Of a DNA stretch of 49,716 nt, positions 14,930-22,647 are shown piece by piece. The stretch is from a virus: positions 1 to 49,716 of IMG/VR virus record IMGVR_UViG_3300025146_000021, one strand, 5' to 3'. Position numbers and translations under genes: made by a program. Positions within the stretch are counted from its first letter, which is position 1, and each line of letters begins with the position of its first letter. Below the pieces are notes generated by a model that was given only the letters and a program-made list of their open reading frames with translations, was not told the DNA's origin and did no database searches.

Positions 14930-15455
14930 ACGGACCAAGAAGCCAGTTCTTATGGAAGCTGGGCACTCTGATGAATTCAAGACACCATCATGGATCGTGG
15001 ATTTATTGGGCCCGTACCTCCGTCATATTGGATGCAACACAGTATGGGAGTGCGCCTATGGAAAGGGCGTGATGGCCAAGGCGCTGCAAGATAATGGCTT
15101 CGCTGTGATTGGTGATCCATCCATGAATTTCTTGCTCTCCCAAGCCGGGGCCCGGTTCGATGCAATTGTCACCAATCCCCCCTATAGTCTCAAAGATGAA
15201 TTTCTCGAACGATGCTATGGATGGAAGAAGCCATTTGCTCTGCTTATGCCACTAACTGCACTGGAAGGGAAAGTTAGGGGCAGATTATATGCTGAGCATG
15301 GCATACAATTGCTGATCCCCAACAAGCGTGTCAATTTTGGTACACCGTCTGGCACAGGTAGCGGATCTTGGTTCGCAACGGCCTGGTTCACCTGGGGTCT
15401 TGAATTGCCCCATGATCTAAACTTCATTGATGTGGAGAATCTGAATGGGCGATAA
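14919..15455 (+). CDS. DNA adenine methyltransferase-like protein
   Basis: 178 residues. WECAYGKGVMAKAL (about 44-57) matches a SAM-binding motif I and NPPYS (N86-P-P-Y89) is the catalytic motif of N6-adenine methyltransferases. The recognition domain is very short, so specificity may be low or depend on a partner. It overlaps both neighbours by 11 nt. Phage proteins of this small type are often annotated as N6-adenine methyltransferases of unknown target. Confidence 0.75.
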   Translation: MDGKRTKKPVLMEAGHSDEFKTPSWIVDLLGPYLRHIGCNTVWECAYGKGVMAKALQDNGFAVIGDPSMNFLLSQAGARFDAIVTNPPYSLKDEFLERCYGWKKPFALLMPLTALEGKVRGRLYAEHGIQLLIPNKRVNFGTPSGTGSGSWFATAWFTWGLELPHDLNFIDVENLNGR

Positions 15456-16131
15456 TCTGGTTTCTGATCCGCATGATGCAGCAATCGCAATTGCTCATGA
15501 TGTCATGCGAGAATTGAGAGATGTTGATCTGATCGTTGCCGATGCCGAAAAGCACCGGGACGCAGAGATTGCATTCAGTTATGCGGCCAAGATTCGGCGC
15601 ACACGGCAAGTGCAAGGCTATGCCCTGGCGAAGCTGCTCTATGAGATGAATGAGCGGTGGGGCACAGCGTTTATCAGTGATGATGATTTCACCACCTATG
15701 CCGCCATACGCATGAACTACTCGCCCAATACGATCCGCAGGTATCTCAAGGTGTGGACGTGGGTCTTCGTAAAGCCAGAGCACGGCCCTGATCGTATCAA
15801 GAAGCTATTGGGCCATGAGTTAGATGCTGTCTATCGTTTGGCGGCGGCATCGAAGGAAGGAGAGCTGACTGAGGAGGATTGGCAGGAGGCAGAGCGGGCA
15901 CCCAACAAGGAAGCTCTCATGGAGATCCGTGATCGCATTAGGGGCAAGCAAACATCCAGCGGCTCGGCCCTAAAGCTCATGTTGGATCGCGACGGCACCC
16001 TGCGAGCACGAAAGGGAGAGAGTGGCTATATTCCATTCGGATTTCTCAATGTGGACGAGGAGGACAATGACGAGATTATTGCCGCTGCCATAGAACGGAT
16101 CGTCAATTCTGCCGGTCTATTCCGGCGTTAG
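15445..16131 (+). CDS. Possible DNA-binding protein with helix-turn-helix
   Basis: 228 residues, mostly helical. Residues about 75-110 (FTTYAAIRMNYSPNTIRRYLKVWTWV) read like a helix-turn-helix; the following GHELDAVYRLAAAS and EEDWQEAERAPNKEALMEIRDRI helices resemble the region after the HTH in ParB/KorB-type proteins. The ParB CTPase domain is missing. It could be a replication or partition-like DNA-binding protein. The call is weak. Confidence 0.5.
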   Translation: MGDNLVSDPHDAAIAIAHDVMRELRDVDLIVADAEKHRDAEIAFSYAAKIRRTRQVQGYALAKLLYEMNERWGTAFISDDDFTTYAAIRMNYSPNTIRRYLKVWTWVFVKPEHGPDRIKKLLGHELDAVYRLAAASKEGELTEEDWQEAERAPNKEALMEIRDRIRGKQTSSGSALKLMLDRDGTLRARKGESGYIPFGFLNVDEEDNDEIIAAAIERIVNSAGLFRR

Positions 16132-16142
16132 GAGGTATAGTC

Positions 16143-16403
16143 ATGTTAGATCAAGAGTTCATTGATGAGTTCATTGCAACTTACCTAAGTGACGAAGAAA
16201 TTGCATCGATGAGCAGAACTGATGCGCTCCGCCTTGCACGTCAAAGAGACGAGAACGCGGCCTTAGATTTGGAGGAAGAATTCCAGATCTGGAATGATGC
16301 TTCCGACGAGGACAGTCTGGATGATGCCCCCATAAGAGATTGGGATCTGGTTGAGGACGACTACCCCTGGGATATTCCGCCAGAAAGAACCGGGTGGGAC
16401 TAA
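16143..16403 (+). CDS. Very acidic small protein, possible DNA mimic
   Basis: 86 residues behind an excellent AGGAGGT site. I count 28 Asp/Glu and only 6 Arg with no Lys, a net charge near -22, spread along the whole chain (DLEEEFQIWNDASDEDSLDD). This composition and size resemble phage DNA-mimic proteins that block restriction or other DNA-binding enzymes (Ocr, ArdA, some anti-CRISPRs). There is no sequence match I can name. It immediately precedes the RecA-like gene (TAATG overlap), so it might instead modulate that protein. Confidence 0.55.
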   Translation: MLDQEFIDEFIATYLSDEEIASMSRTDALRLARQRDENAALDLEEEFQIWNDASDEDSLDDAPIRDWDLVEDDYPWDIPPERTGWD

Positions 16404-17386
16404 TGACTGTAGAGATAACAGGAGGTGCACCTTCTGTGGTGCGTGTGCCGACGGGATTGGCGAAGCTCGATATGGCTCTGGGAGACGGCAAAAGTCTTGG
16501 CCTGCCTATTCGGTGTGGTGTGGAGATCTATGGTCCGCCAGAAAGTGGCAAGTCCACCTTGGCCTATTATCTATCTGGCCGAGTAAGGGGGTCGGGCACG
16601 ATTGCGCTCATCGACCTTGAGGGGGCGGGCAGCTCTGAGTATCTGGTCATCACGCTGAATTCTGCGGGATTTGATGGTAGGCTGCACTATGTCGAGTTCA
16701 GAGAGCCGGATGGCAAGGCCCGCACACACGAAAGAGTTCTGAAGATCGGAGCGGACATGCTGTTGGAAGATGATGTGCATGTCTTGATTCTCGACAGTGC
16801 AGCGATGATCCAGCCCGTGCTGGAGCGCGAGGCCGAGATTGAAGAGGTAGTGTGGGGCCGCAGGGCGCAGGTTCTTGCCCGCTGGAGCAGGCGGTGGTTG
16901 GCCTGGCTCAATCTGATGGAAGATGCGCCCAAGTCGGTCTTCATCATCAATCACAAGTTGAAGGGCATGGATGGTCCATATAGTGTTGTGACGCCCGGAG
17001 GGGATACAATCAAATTCGGGTGTGCTGTGCGCCTGAATGTGACACGTTCGGAGACATTTGATGATGGTTCATTCGAGGCAGAAATAAGGGTAGATAAGAT
17101 GCGCTTCGGAGGCAAGAACAAGCATCGTCTAGGGCGCATGATTGTCCTTCCCGGCATGGGCATCTCAGTAGATATGACGACCGCATTTGACTGCATGGAA
17201 TTTGGCTTTGCTCGGCGTAAGACATCCGTGCAGGTTCTTACCAGCAAGGATGCAGATCCGAAAGATGATGGTTCTTGGCAGAATGTAGCCAAGTTGGCTA
17301 CACTTTTGGATGATGCCAAGGATGGCAAGAAGGAACGCTTTGAGGCATTTCACGAAAGGATGGGATGGTACGATGCAGGTGAATGA
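16403..17386 (+). CDS. RecA-like recombinase
   Basis: 327 residues from ATG 16403 (TAATG overlap; GTG 16394 is possible). The N-terminal VPTGLAKLDMALG leads to Walker A GPPESGKST (44-52, K50), then the Walker B-like VHVLILDSAAM (about 125-135) and SVFIINHKLK, which matches the strand ending in an Asn/Gln sensor in RecA. It should form filaments on single-stranded DNA for recombination or fork repair, with the RuvC-like protein encoded just downstream. The insert GGDTIKFGCAVRLNV fits the RecA L2/C-terminal area. Confidence 0.85.
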   Translation: MTVEITGGAPSVVRVPTGLAKLDMALGDGKSLGLPIRCGVEIYGPPESGKSTLAYYLSGRVRGSGTIALIDLEGAGSSEYLVITLNSAGFDGRLHYVEFREPDGKARTHERVLKIGADMLLEDDVHVLILDSAAMIQPVLEREAEIEEVVWGRRAQVLARWSRRWLAWLNLMEDAPKSVFIINHKLKGMDGPYSVVTPGGDTIKFGCAVRLNVTRSETFDDGSFEAEIRVDKMRFGGKNKHRLGRMIVLPGMGISVDMTTAFDCMEFGFARRKTSVQVLTSKDADPKDDGSWQNVAKLATLLDDAKDGKKERFEAFHERMGWYDAGE

Positions 17387-17831
17387 CGTTCTAGCACAGA
17401 TTGATGGATCAATCAAAAGCCAGGAGAGGCTCATCAAGTTGTTCAGTTCTTTCTATCGCGAGGAGGCGCGCTGCAAAGTTGCAGTAGACCGGGCTGAATT
17501 GAATTTTGAGCATGAGAAGGATGCACTGAGTCGGGCACATCGCAGCCGATCATTGGCAATGATGGGAGAGGCTGAATATCAGCAGGCATCAGAACAGCCA
17601 GACGATGTGCGCCAGATGATCTTGGATCACATGCTCCAGGATGATGTTGATTTTTCGGCTGCTATCGGAAAATACTATCAGGCACAGGAGGCTTTGCTTG
17701 ATGCCAAGGCAGAGCTAGTTCAGGCGTCTTCCGAGGCTAGGAGTCTGGCAGAGGAGATTGGCATTCTGCGCAGCCGCTTGGCAGTTCTGGCCGCAGTCCT
17801 AAACTATCTTTCCGGGGTTGATCGTGATTGA
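17373..17831 (+). CDS. Coiled-coil protein, function unknown
   Basis: 152 residues from ATG 17373, overlapping the RecA-like gene by 14 nt. It is almost wholly helical: EARCKVAVDRAELNFEHEK early and LLDAKAELVQASSEARSLAEE late are heptad-like. Its place between recA-like and ruvC-like genes suggests an accessory role in recombination, by position only. Confidence 0.6.
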   Translation: MQVNDVLAQIDGSIKSQERLIKLFSSFYREEARCKVAVDRAELNFEHEKDALSRAHRSRSLAMMGEAEYQQASEQPDDVRQMILDHMLQDDVDFSAAIGKYYQAQEALLDAKAELVQASSEARSLAEEIGILRSRLAVLAAVLNYLSGVDRD

Positions 17832-18399
17832 GTGGTCTCGCGTAACCGTTCCTGTTCCCCAGGAAGTGCAGTCCCCGTGGAAGATCCGCCTCTATGAATT
17901 CCTTCTTCCAGAACTCAATGGCATACCGCGGCACGTTATGGGTATCGATCCTGGGCGGAATTTTGGCGCGGCTGTTATCTGGCCCTCCGGCTTGGTGCGC
18001 ATCCTATACGGCAATCTGCACAGAAGGCGGGATGCGTCCTACGCAGAAGATGGCTGGGAGGCTTACACGCTAATCAGGCTATATTGCTATGATGCGCCGT
18101 GGAGCTTGGCAGTCGGGGTGGAGGGAGCAGCCCACTCAAATCATTATGGTCAGGCAAATCTGGCCTACATTAGGGAGGGCTTCTATTTGGGCGTTCAGAG
18201 TCTAAGAGCAGGATTAGCTGAAATTCAGATGGTGCCTGTTCAGGCCGCGCGCAAGGATGCTACTGGATCGGGAAACATACCAGTCTGGAGGCTCCTGCCG
18301 GATATGAACGAGAATGCAGCGGATGCTCTGGGCATCGCTGTTTATCTGGCCATGAAGGATTTGGAGGAGGTGACGCATGACAAAGATTCTAAGAAATAG
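17824..18399 (+). CDS. RuvC-like Holliday junction resolvase
   Basis: 191 residues from GTG 17824 (GGGG 6-7 nt upstream; a TTG six bases earlier is also in frame). The RNase H-like active site is visible: D42 in MGIDPG, E100 in VEGAAHSN and D167 in NENAADALGIAVYL. RuvC-type enzymes cut four-way junctions; phages use them to clear branched DNA before packaging. The RuvC DPG and E...N.ADA patterns are clear. It overlaps the preceding coiled-coil gene. Confidence 0.8.
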   Translation: MIEWSRVTVPVPQEVQSPWKIRLYEFLLPELNGIPRHVMGIDPGRNFGAAVIWPSGLVRILYGNLHRRRDASYAEDGWEAYTLIRLYCYDAPWSLAVGVEGAAHSNHYGQANLAYIREGFYLGVQSLRAGLAEIQMVPVQAARKDATGSGNIPVWRLLPDMNENAADALGIAVYLAMKDLEEVTHDKDSKK

Positions 18400-18583
18400 G
18401 GCCAGGTGTCTTGGATGCGGGAAGACAATAGAATCACTGCACGGGTATGACTTTGTGTCTTGCTACTGCGGGAACTTGGCTGTGGATGGTGGAACAGACT
18501 ACATAAAGCGATCATACGAAGATTCCAGTCTTGTGGAAGAACTATCTGAAATGGAGGAGGAACAGAATGCAAAATCTACTTAG
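18377..18583 (+). CDS. Small zinc protein of a conserved phage type
   Basis: 68 residues, GGAGGTGACGC site, overlapping the ruvC-like gene by 23 nt. CLGCGKTIES...HGYDFVSCYCGNLAVDGGTDYIKR is a recognisable phage family pattern: two Cys pairs around HxxDFV, then VDGGxDY. Function unknown. The last third is acidic. Confidence 0.7.
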   Translation: MTKILRNRARCLGCGKTIESLHGYDFVSCYCGNLAVDGGTDYIKRSYEDSSLVEELSEMEEEQNAKST

Positions 18584-18692
18584 TATGATTTATCTAGGGA
18601 TATGGGTCTGGTTCTTGGAAAGAGAGATCGCCTTGTTGTGGCTATTGAGATGGGGATGGCTGTGGTTATCTCCCCAAAAGCAAAGAGCCTAG
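18567..18692 (+). CDS. 41-residue Trp-rich hydrophobic microprotein
   Basis: ATG 18567 follows a very strong GGAGGAGG site inside the previous gene. The product MQNLLSMIYLGIWVWFLE...LLWLLRWGWLWLSP contains seven tryptophans and looks like a membrane hairpin. Its stop is part of the left arm of the terminator hairpin, so it is the last gene of the early operon. It may be a small lysis-timing or membrane effector; nothing more can be said. Confidence 0.5.
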   Translation: MQNLLSMIYLGIWVWFLEREIALLWLLRWGWLWLSPQKQRA

Positions 18693-18708
18693 CACTGCTA
18701 GGCTCTTT
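18682..18708. terminator. Bidirectional terminator between early and late operons
   Basis: A perfect 11-bp stem (AAAGAGCCTAG and its complement CTAGGCTCTTT) closes a 5-nt loop. The right arm ends in TTT on the plus strand, and CTTT-TGCTTTT follows on the minus strand. It lies exactly where plus and minus transcription converge. Confidence 0.8.
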
Positions 18709-18757
18709 CCGTCTGGGCGTTGCTCACATAGAGGAAGCCCAGAAATATTTGCCCCGT

Positions 18758-18946
18758 CTATAGTTTGACGGGCTGCTTGGTGAAGAAGCGCAGGATGATG
18801 TTCACCAGAGCAACGATCACCGGGACGAAGATACCCCATCCCGCCGGAAGTTCGCCGGTGTAGCCAAAGTTGGCCAGAACTGCGATGACGAGGGCGATGA
18901 CGTTGAAGATAACTGTTTTGCTAACATAGAACTTCTTTGCTTCCAT
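18758..18946 (-). CDS. Holin-like membrane protein
   Basis: 62 residues, AGGAGGCACAG site. There are two hydrophobic segments (about 12-27, VIFNVIALVIAVLANFG; and 37-54, GIFVPVIVALVNIILRFF) with a charged C-terminus, the layout of small phage holins. It is the last gene of the lysis group after endolysin and a coiled-coil membrane protein. Holins form the membrane hole that times lysis. Confidence 0.75.
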   Translation of the reverse strand: MEAKKFYVSKTVIFNVIALVIAVLANFGYTGELPAGWGIFVPVIVALVNIILRFFTKQPVKL

Positions 18947-18979
18947 CTGTGCCTCCTGAGAGTTTGGTCTATTCTACCA

Positions 18980-19261
18980 CTAATTGAGCTTTATGCCAAG
19001 TATCCCCGCGATCAGTGCGGAGATGACGGTAAGGGCGGCCAGACTTCTGTCCCAGATACGCAGGGAGTGGATCTCCTGATCTGCATCTTCCACTTTTTCA
19101 GCTAGGTAGGTGGCCTGTGCGGCTAATTTGGCAGCTAGTTCGTGATAGTCTTTCATGCTCTTTTGGATGTTGGACAGTGTTGCGGCAATGCGGCCTTCTA
19201 CACTGCGTATCTCGTCAAAGAGCTGCTTCTGTGTTACCCTGTCGCCGGATGGTTCTGCCAT
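18980..19261 (-). CDS. Coiled-coil protein with C-terminal membrane anchor (lysis accessory, XhlA-like)
   Basis: 93 residues, overlapping the endolysin end by 28 nt (ATG 19261, GGTGAGGAT upstream). Residues about 10-65 form a long heptad helix and 72-91 (LAALTVISALIAGILGIKL) one membrane helix. This is the architecture of XhlA-type haemolysin/lysis proteins that work with holin and endolysin. A spanin role is less likely because there is no lipobox. Confidence 0.65.
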   Translation of the reverse strand: MAEPSGDRVTQKQLFDEIRSVEGRIAATLSNIQKSMKDYHELAAKLAAQATYLAEKVEDADQEIHSLRIWDRSLAALTVISALIAGILGIKLN

Positions 19262-19935
19262 AAGATCCTCACCTTTTCTTCAATCGATAATGGTCTTCCT
19301 CCTGTCATCTGATAGAGGGCATTCGCGTCCCCGTTGAAGTAGTTCAGGTCAATGTTGCCGGTCGCCCCCATAAGGCGGCCCGTGCTGGTCCACTGCCAGA
19401 AGAGCCATTCCGTCCAACCAATGGGTAGATAGGGCTTGATGGGCTTCTTCTGATAGTTGGCTACCCAGAGTGGATAGGTTCCAAGTTTGTGGTTTGGCAT
19501 CCTGGGCCTGATATACCAATCTGCGGTGTAGATAATTGGTTTTCGTTCCCATAACACTTCAATCTCTTCCAGGCAAGCACGGACGCGGGACTCTAGGTCA
19601 TTGCCTTTGCGCAGAGCCCCTGTGTCTTCAAGATCAAGGCTTGGGGGCAGATTACTCCCGCTGCCCCCCGCCACATTATAGAAGTGTCGGGCTTGGGCAA
19701 CTGGATCAACAGCATCACGATAGAAATGATATGGAGCCTGTGCCAGGCCGATACTCGATGCATCCACAGCACCTTGCTCGTAGTATGGACTGGCATAGCC
19801 GATGCCCTCGCTGGCCTTGATGAAGACGAAGCGTAGATCTCTTACATCATAGCGCACATCTTGCCAGCGCAAGCATCGCTTGTTTATCTGGTCGATCTGC
19901 CACCCACTTATATCGAAGCCTTCGATGTATGCCAT
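19234..19935 (-). CDS. Endolysin, GH25 lysozyme (muramidase)
   Basis: 233 residues from ATG 19935 (AAAGGAATAAGT upstream; an in-frame start 36 nt earlier has no good site). The GH25 signature is clear: IEGFDISGWQ (catalytic D8), FVFIKASEG, PPSLDLED with the acid/base Glu, PIIYTADWYI and FWQWTSTG. It cuts the beta-1,4 bond between MurNAc and GlcNAc. There is no signal peptide, so it needs the holin. The C-terminal 30 residues may be a short binding tail. Confidence 0.93.
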   Translation of the reverse strand: MAYIEGFDISGWQIDQINKRCLRWQDVRYDVRDLRFVFIKASEGIGYASPYYEQGAVDASSIGLAQAPYHFYRDAVDPVAQARHFYNVAGGSGSNLPPSLDLEDTGALRKGNDLESRVRACLEEIEVLWERKPIIYTADWYIRPRMPNHKLGTYPLWVANYQKKPIKPYLPIGWTEWLFWQWTSTGRLMGATGNIDLNYFNGDANALYQMTGGRPLSIEEKVRILWQNHPATG

Positions 19936-19937
19936 AC

Positions 19938-20198
19938 TTATTCCTTTGGCTTTTCTGGGGCAGATTGCCACTCGATGTACAGTGGGCCACTCTGCTGATC
20001 CTGCATCACGACGAAGTTGCCTGCGTCATCCTGAGCGCCCAGGTGCTTCAGTCCGAGGTCCTGCACGATCTGGTTGGTGTACTGCTGTGCCTCCTGAAGA
20101 GCGGCCTGAAGCCGGTTGCCCTCCATGACCATCGCCTTGATGCTGAAGACTTCGGCGTCGTCCAGTCTGCGTCGTTCGGGACTTGCTTTCTTGGACAT
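19938..20198 (-). CDS. Small helical protein upstream of endolysin, function unknown
   Basis: 86 residues, AGGAGAACAACT site. A basic start (MSKKASPERRRLDDAEVF) and a central helix lead to a Gln/Pro/Glu-rich end. It is the first gene behind a candidate promoter (20219-20245) and ends 2 nt before the endolysin. No motif was recognised. Confidence 0.6.
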   Translation of the reverse strand: MSKKASPERRRLDDAEVFSIKAMVMEGNRLQAALQEAQQYTNQIVQDLGLKHLGAQDDAGNFVVMQDQQSGPLYIEWQSAPEKPKE

Positions 20199-20218
20199 AG
20201 TTGTTCTCCTAAGTGACT

Positions 20219-20245
20219 ATTATAGCACCGTATACGCTTTGTCAC
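20219..20245 (-). promoter_or_regulatory. Candidate promoter of the lysis genes
   Basis: On the minus strand a perfect TATAAT (20219-20224) stands 15 bp from GTGACA (20240-20245); the short spacer makes it weaker. GTATAC occurs at 20230-20235 and 20251-20256, 21 bp apart, in the spacer and just upstream of the -35, and could be repressor sites. Confidence 0.5.
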
Positions 20246-20259
20246 CAGTGGTATACAAA

Positions 20260-20523
20260 TCAGGCGTTGGGTATGCGCTCGTAGCCTGTATCTTTCTCGT
20301 AGTTCCCAAGGACCTTCTTGACGATCTGGCGCAGGCGGTTGATGTCCTGTTTATCAGATTCCGCGTCGATTGCGATTTGCTCCCGCCCCATCTCCCTCAG
20401 GTCACTCGTGTGAACTGACACCAACAGCATAGCGATAGGGTTGTCGTCGGCATCAACCGTGATGTCGAACGAGATGAAGCGGTACTTCTTGGGAGTGAAG
20501 TCCTTGGCTTGCGGTCTTGGCAT
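20260..20523 (-). CDS. Small protein, function unknown
   Basis: 87 residues, AGGAGACCAAG site. It begins MPRPQAKDFTPKKYRFISFDITVDADD; a beta-rich first half and a helical second half. It lies between the tail fibre gene and the lysis promoter. It could be a fibre chaperone or virion part by position only. Confidence 0.55.
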   Translation of the reverse strand: MPRPQAKDFTPKKYRFISFDITVDADDNPIAMLLVSVHTSDLREMGREQIAIDAESDKQDINRLRQIVKKVLGNYEKDTGYERIPNA

Positions 20524-20532
20524 CTTGGTCTC

Positions 20533-22647
20533 CTAATGCTCTAGCTTTTCAATCCGCGCATCTAGTTCCTTGATGGCTCCAATCATAATGGACACCAGGG
20601 CTGTAAGCTCGGCTCCGTCGTCACCCATCTTATCTCCGGGGCGAAAACGCAATCTTGATTCACGGTCAGGCCCGGTCTCGTATACAGCCTCCGTAGCAAT
20701 GGGCGCTGGGCGAAAGACATGCCGGGGCATAGTCGAGTAGTCTAATCTAGGAGCGCCAGACCCAGTGCGAAGCGTTGGGTGCTTTTGAATATGATGGAGC
20801 GCCGCAACGTCGCTCACCAATGTTCCGTCGGGCATCTCCACCCCATCGTCGTACCATCCGAGACACCCCCGGTCGGTAAGGGTCTTGTAAGACACATCGC
20901 CCCAGTAGTCGGACGCGTTGCCCAAGTTCTTTGTTCCTGCGCCCGATGGGAGGAGTTCGCTTCCATAGAGCGTCACCGTCCGCGTCGTCTTGGCAATACT
21001 CAATGCGGTGGCGATCCAGCTTCCAATCGTGTTGGCCTCCGAAATGTTGAACGCTCCGTCCTGCGAGAAAAAAATCCATCCCCCATCAGTGGTGTCGAAC
21101 ATGACAAACTCGGCATTGCCGGTGCCTGTGGCCTTGGCTATAAGGCGGGGGTTGGTATTCACCTCCTCGATGATCAGGTCGTTGGTCATCGTGTCCCCGG
21201 CCTTCTCAACCCAGATGTCGCCCGCTCCCCCTGCCACGAGACCCAGGTTTGTCCGCGCGGTGGCCGCGGTGCTTGCCCCAGTGCCGCCGTTGACAATCGC
21301 CAAGTCGGTGTCCAATGTCAGCTCGCCCGCGACATGGAGCTTCGTGCTCGGCGTCGCCGTCCCAACACCCACTCGGTCGGTTGATGCTTCTATAAAGAGC
21401 AGGTTGACATCGTTGTCGCCCTCGAGGCGGGTGTCTAAATCTCGCCCGTCCTCGTTGAACACGAGGCTGAGTGGCGCAGACAATCCCTGAACAGTCATGA
21501 TCGCCGCGCCGGAGGCATTGATGTCTGAGTTGGACGCTAGTTGAAAGAGGGAGGAAGTTGTAATGCCAAGCGAGTAAGCGTTGTCAATGGAGAGCCATGA
21601 TTTGCGGTTGGTATAATCATGCCAGACAGAAAAGGCCAATGACCACGAGCCAGCCTTCCCTGTAATTAGAGATAGGGCCTCATCATAGGTAGTCGTATCC
21701 CCCTGCGCCCATAGGACAAGGTATGTCTGCCAATCACTGGTGGTGCCATTGGACAGTGCCCCCAGTTCCAGTAGGCCGTTCTTGAATCCTGCAACATATC
21801 CATCATCGGAATTAGACAAGAGAGATGTCCAGGCCGTACTGACGGCTGTATTTAGGTGTGTGAAGATGATACCTAGCTCACTGGTAACATAGTCCTTGTC
21901 GTAAAAGTGAATAGATGCTTCGGCATCTCCGACATCTCGCACTTGCTGATAGAACGATAATCCAGTATTGTTGAGCTTGACTGCTCCCGCCCCAAACACC
22001 GCTGCGCCCGTGGTATCGACATAGCCTTGCGTGGTTGTGCCGCCGCGAAATTCAATCTGCCCGTCCGATACATCCCAGAGTAGGTTGGCCTTGAGGTCCG
22101 AGTTGTCTCCCAGCAGCACGTCGCCAGCCCCCATGCTCTCCCAGTTGTAGGTCTGGGCATTGGAGAAGATGACGAAGGCGGTGGTTGCTGGCGCTCCAAT
22201 GTTAGAGCCGAAGAAGGCGTCACCGTCCGACTGGAGATTGATTCGATCTGCCCCACTAGAGGTGATAAGCAGTCCGCTGCTGTCTAGGACGATATTGCCT
22301 CCCCCAAATACAGCTTTGCCATCCGTGCTACGAATACCGAACTGGAGGACATCGTTATTGACGCCTACGACATTCCAGGTAGCACTGCTATAGCTGAAGG
22401 CGGGCCAACCGATGCGTGTTCCAGTAAAGCCGTCGCCTGGCTCGACATTTGTCCCAGCACGAAACTCGCCCGCACGAATGAGGCCGAAGTCTGCCACAAG
22501 CTGGTCAAGGGTACTGACCTGTGTTTGATTGGGTGTATTGATCAGAAGCGAGGGCAGCAGATCGACCTTGACATCGATCTGTTGAGCAAGACCAAGAACC
22601 ATATCTACTGTGGATTGTGATCCGCGATCTGGCAAGATTATAGTCAT
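20533..22647 (-). CDS. Tail fibre / receptor-binding protein
   Basis: 704 residues from ATG 22647 (ATGA overlap). The chain is rich in Gly, Asn, Ser and Thr with short beta repeats (DGKAVFGGGNIVLDSSGL, NGGTGASTAATARTNLG), typical of trimeric fibres. The segment VGVGTATPSTKLHVAGELTL and LGNASDYWGDVSYKTLTDRG are found in many fibre C-terminal regions. The last 30 residues (ELTALVSIMIGAIKELDARIEKLE) form a trimeric helix like the end of S74-type intramolecular chaperones, though I cannot see the S74 catalytic pair. It should bind the host receptor. Confidence 0.8.
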   Translation of the reverse strand: MTIILPDRGSQSTVDMVLGLAQQIDVKVDLLPSLLINTPNQTQVSTLDQLVADFGLIRAGEFRAGTNVEPGDGFTGTRIGWPAFSYSSATWNVVGVNNDVLQFGIRSTDGKAVFGGGNIVLDSSGLLITSSGADRINLQSDGDAFFGSNIGAPATTAFVIFSNAQTYNWESMGAGDVLLGDNSDLKANLLWDVSDGQIEFRGGTTTQGYVDTTGAAVFGAGAVKLNNTGLSFYQQVRDVGDAEASIHFYDKDYVTSELGIIFTHLNTAVSTAWTSLLSNSDDGYVAGFKNGLLELGALSNGTTSDWQTYLVLWAQGDTTTYDEALSLITGKAGSWSLAFSVWHDYTNRKSWLSIDNAYSLGITTSSLFQLASNSDINASGAAIMTVQGLSAPLSLVFNEDGRDLDTRLEGDNDVNLLFIEASTDRVGVGTATPSTKLHVAGELTLDTDLAIVNGGTGASTAATARTNLGLVAGGAGDIWVEKAGDTMTNDLIIEEVNTNPRLIAKATGTGNAEFVMFDTTDGGWIFFSQDGAFNISEANTIGSWIATALSIAKTTRTVTLYGSELLPSGAGTKNLGNASDYWGDVSYKTLTDRGCLGWYDDGVEMPDGTLVSDVAALHHIQKHPTLRTGSGAPRLDYSTMPRHVFRPAPIATEAVYETGPDRESRLRFRPGDKMGDDGAELTALVSIMIGAIKELDARIEKLEH

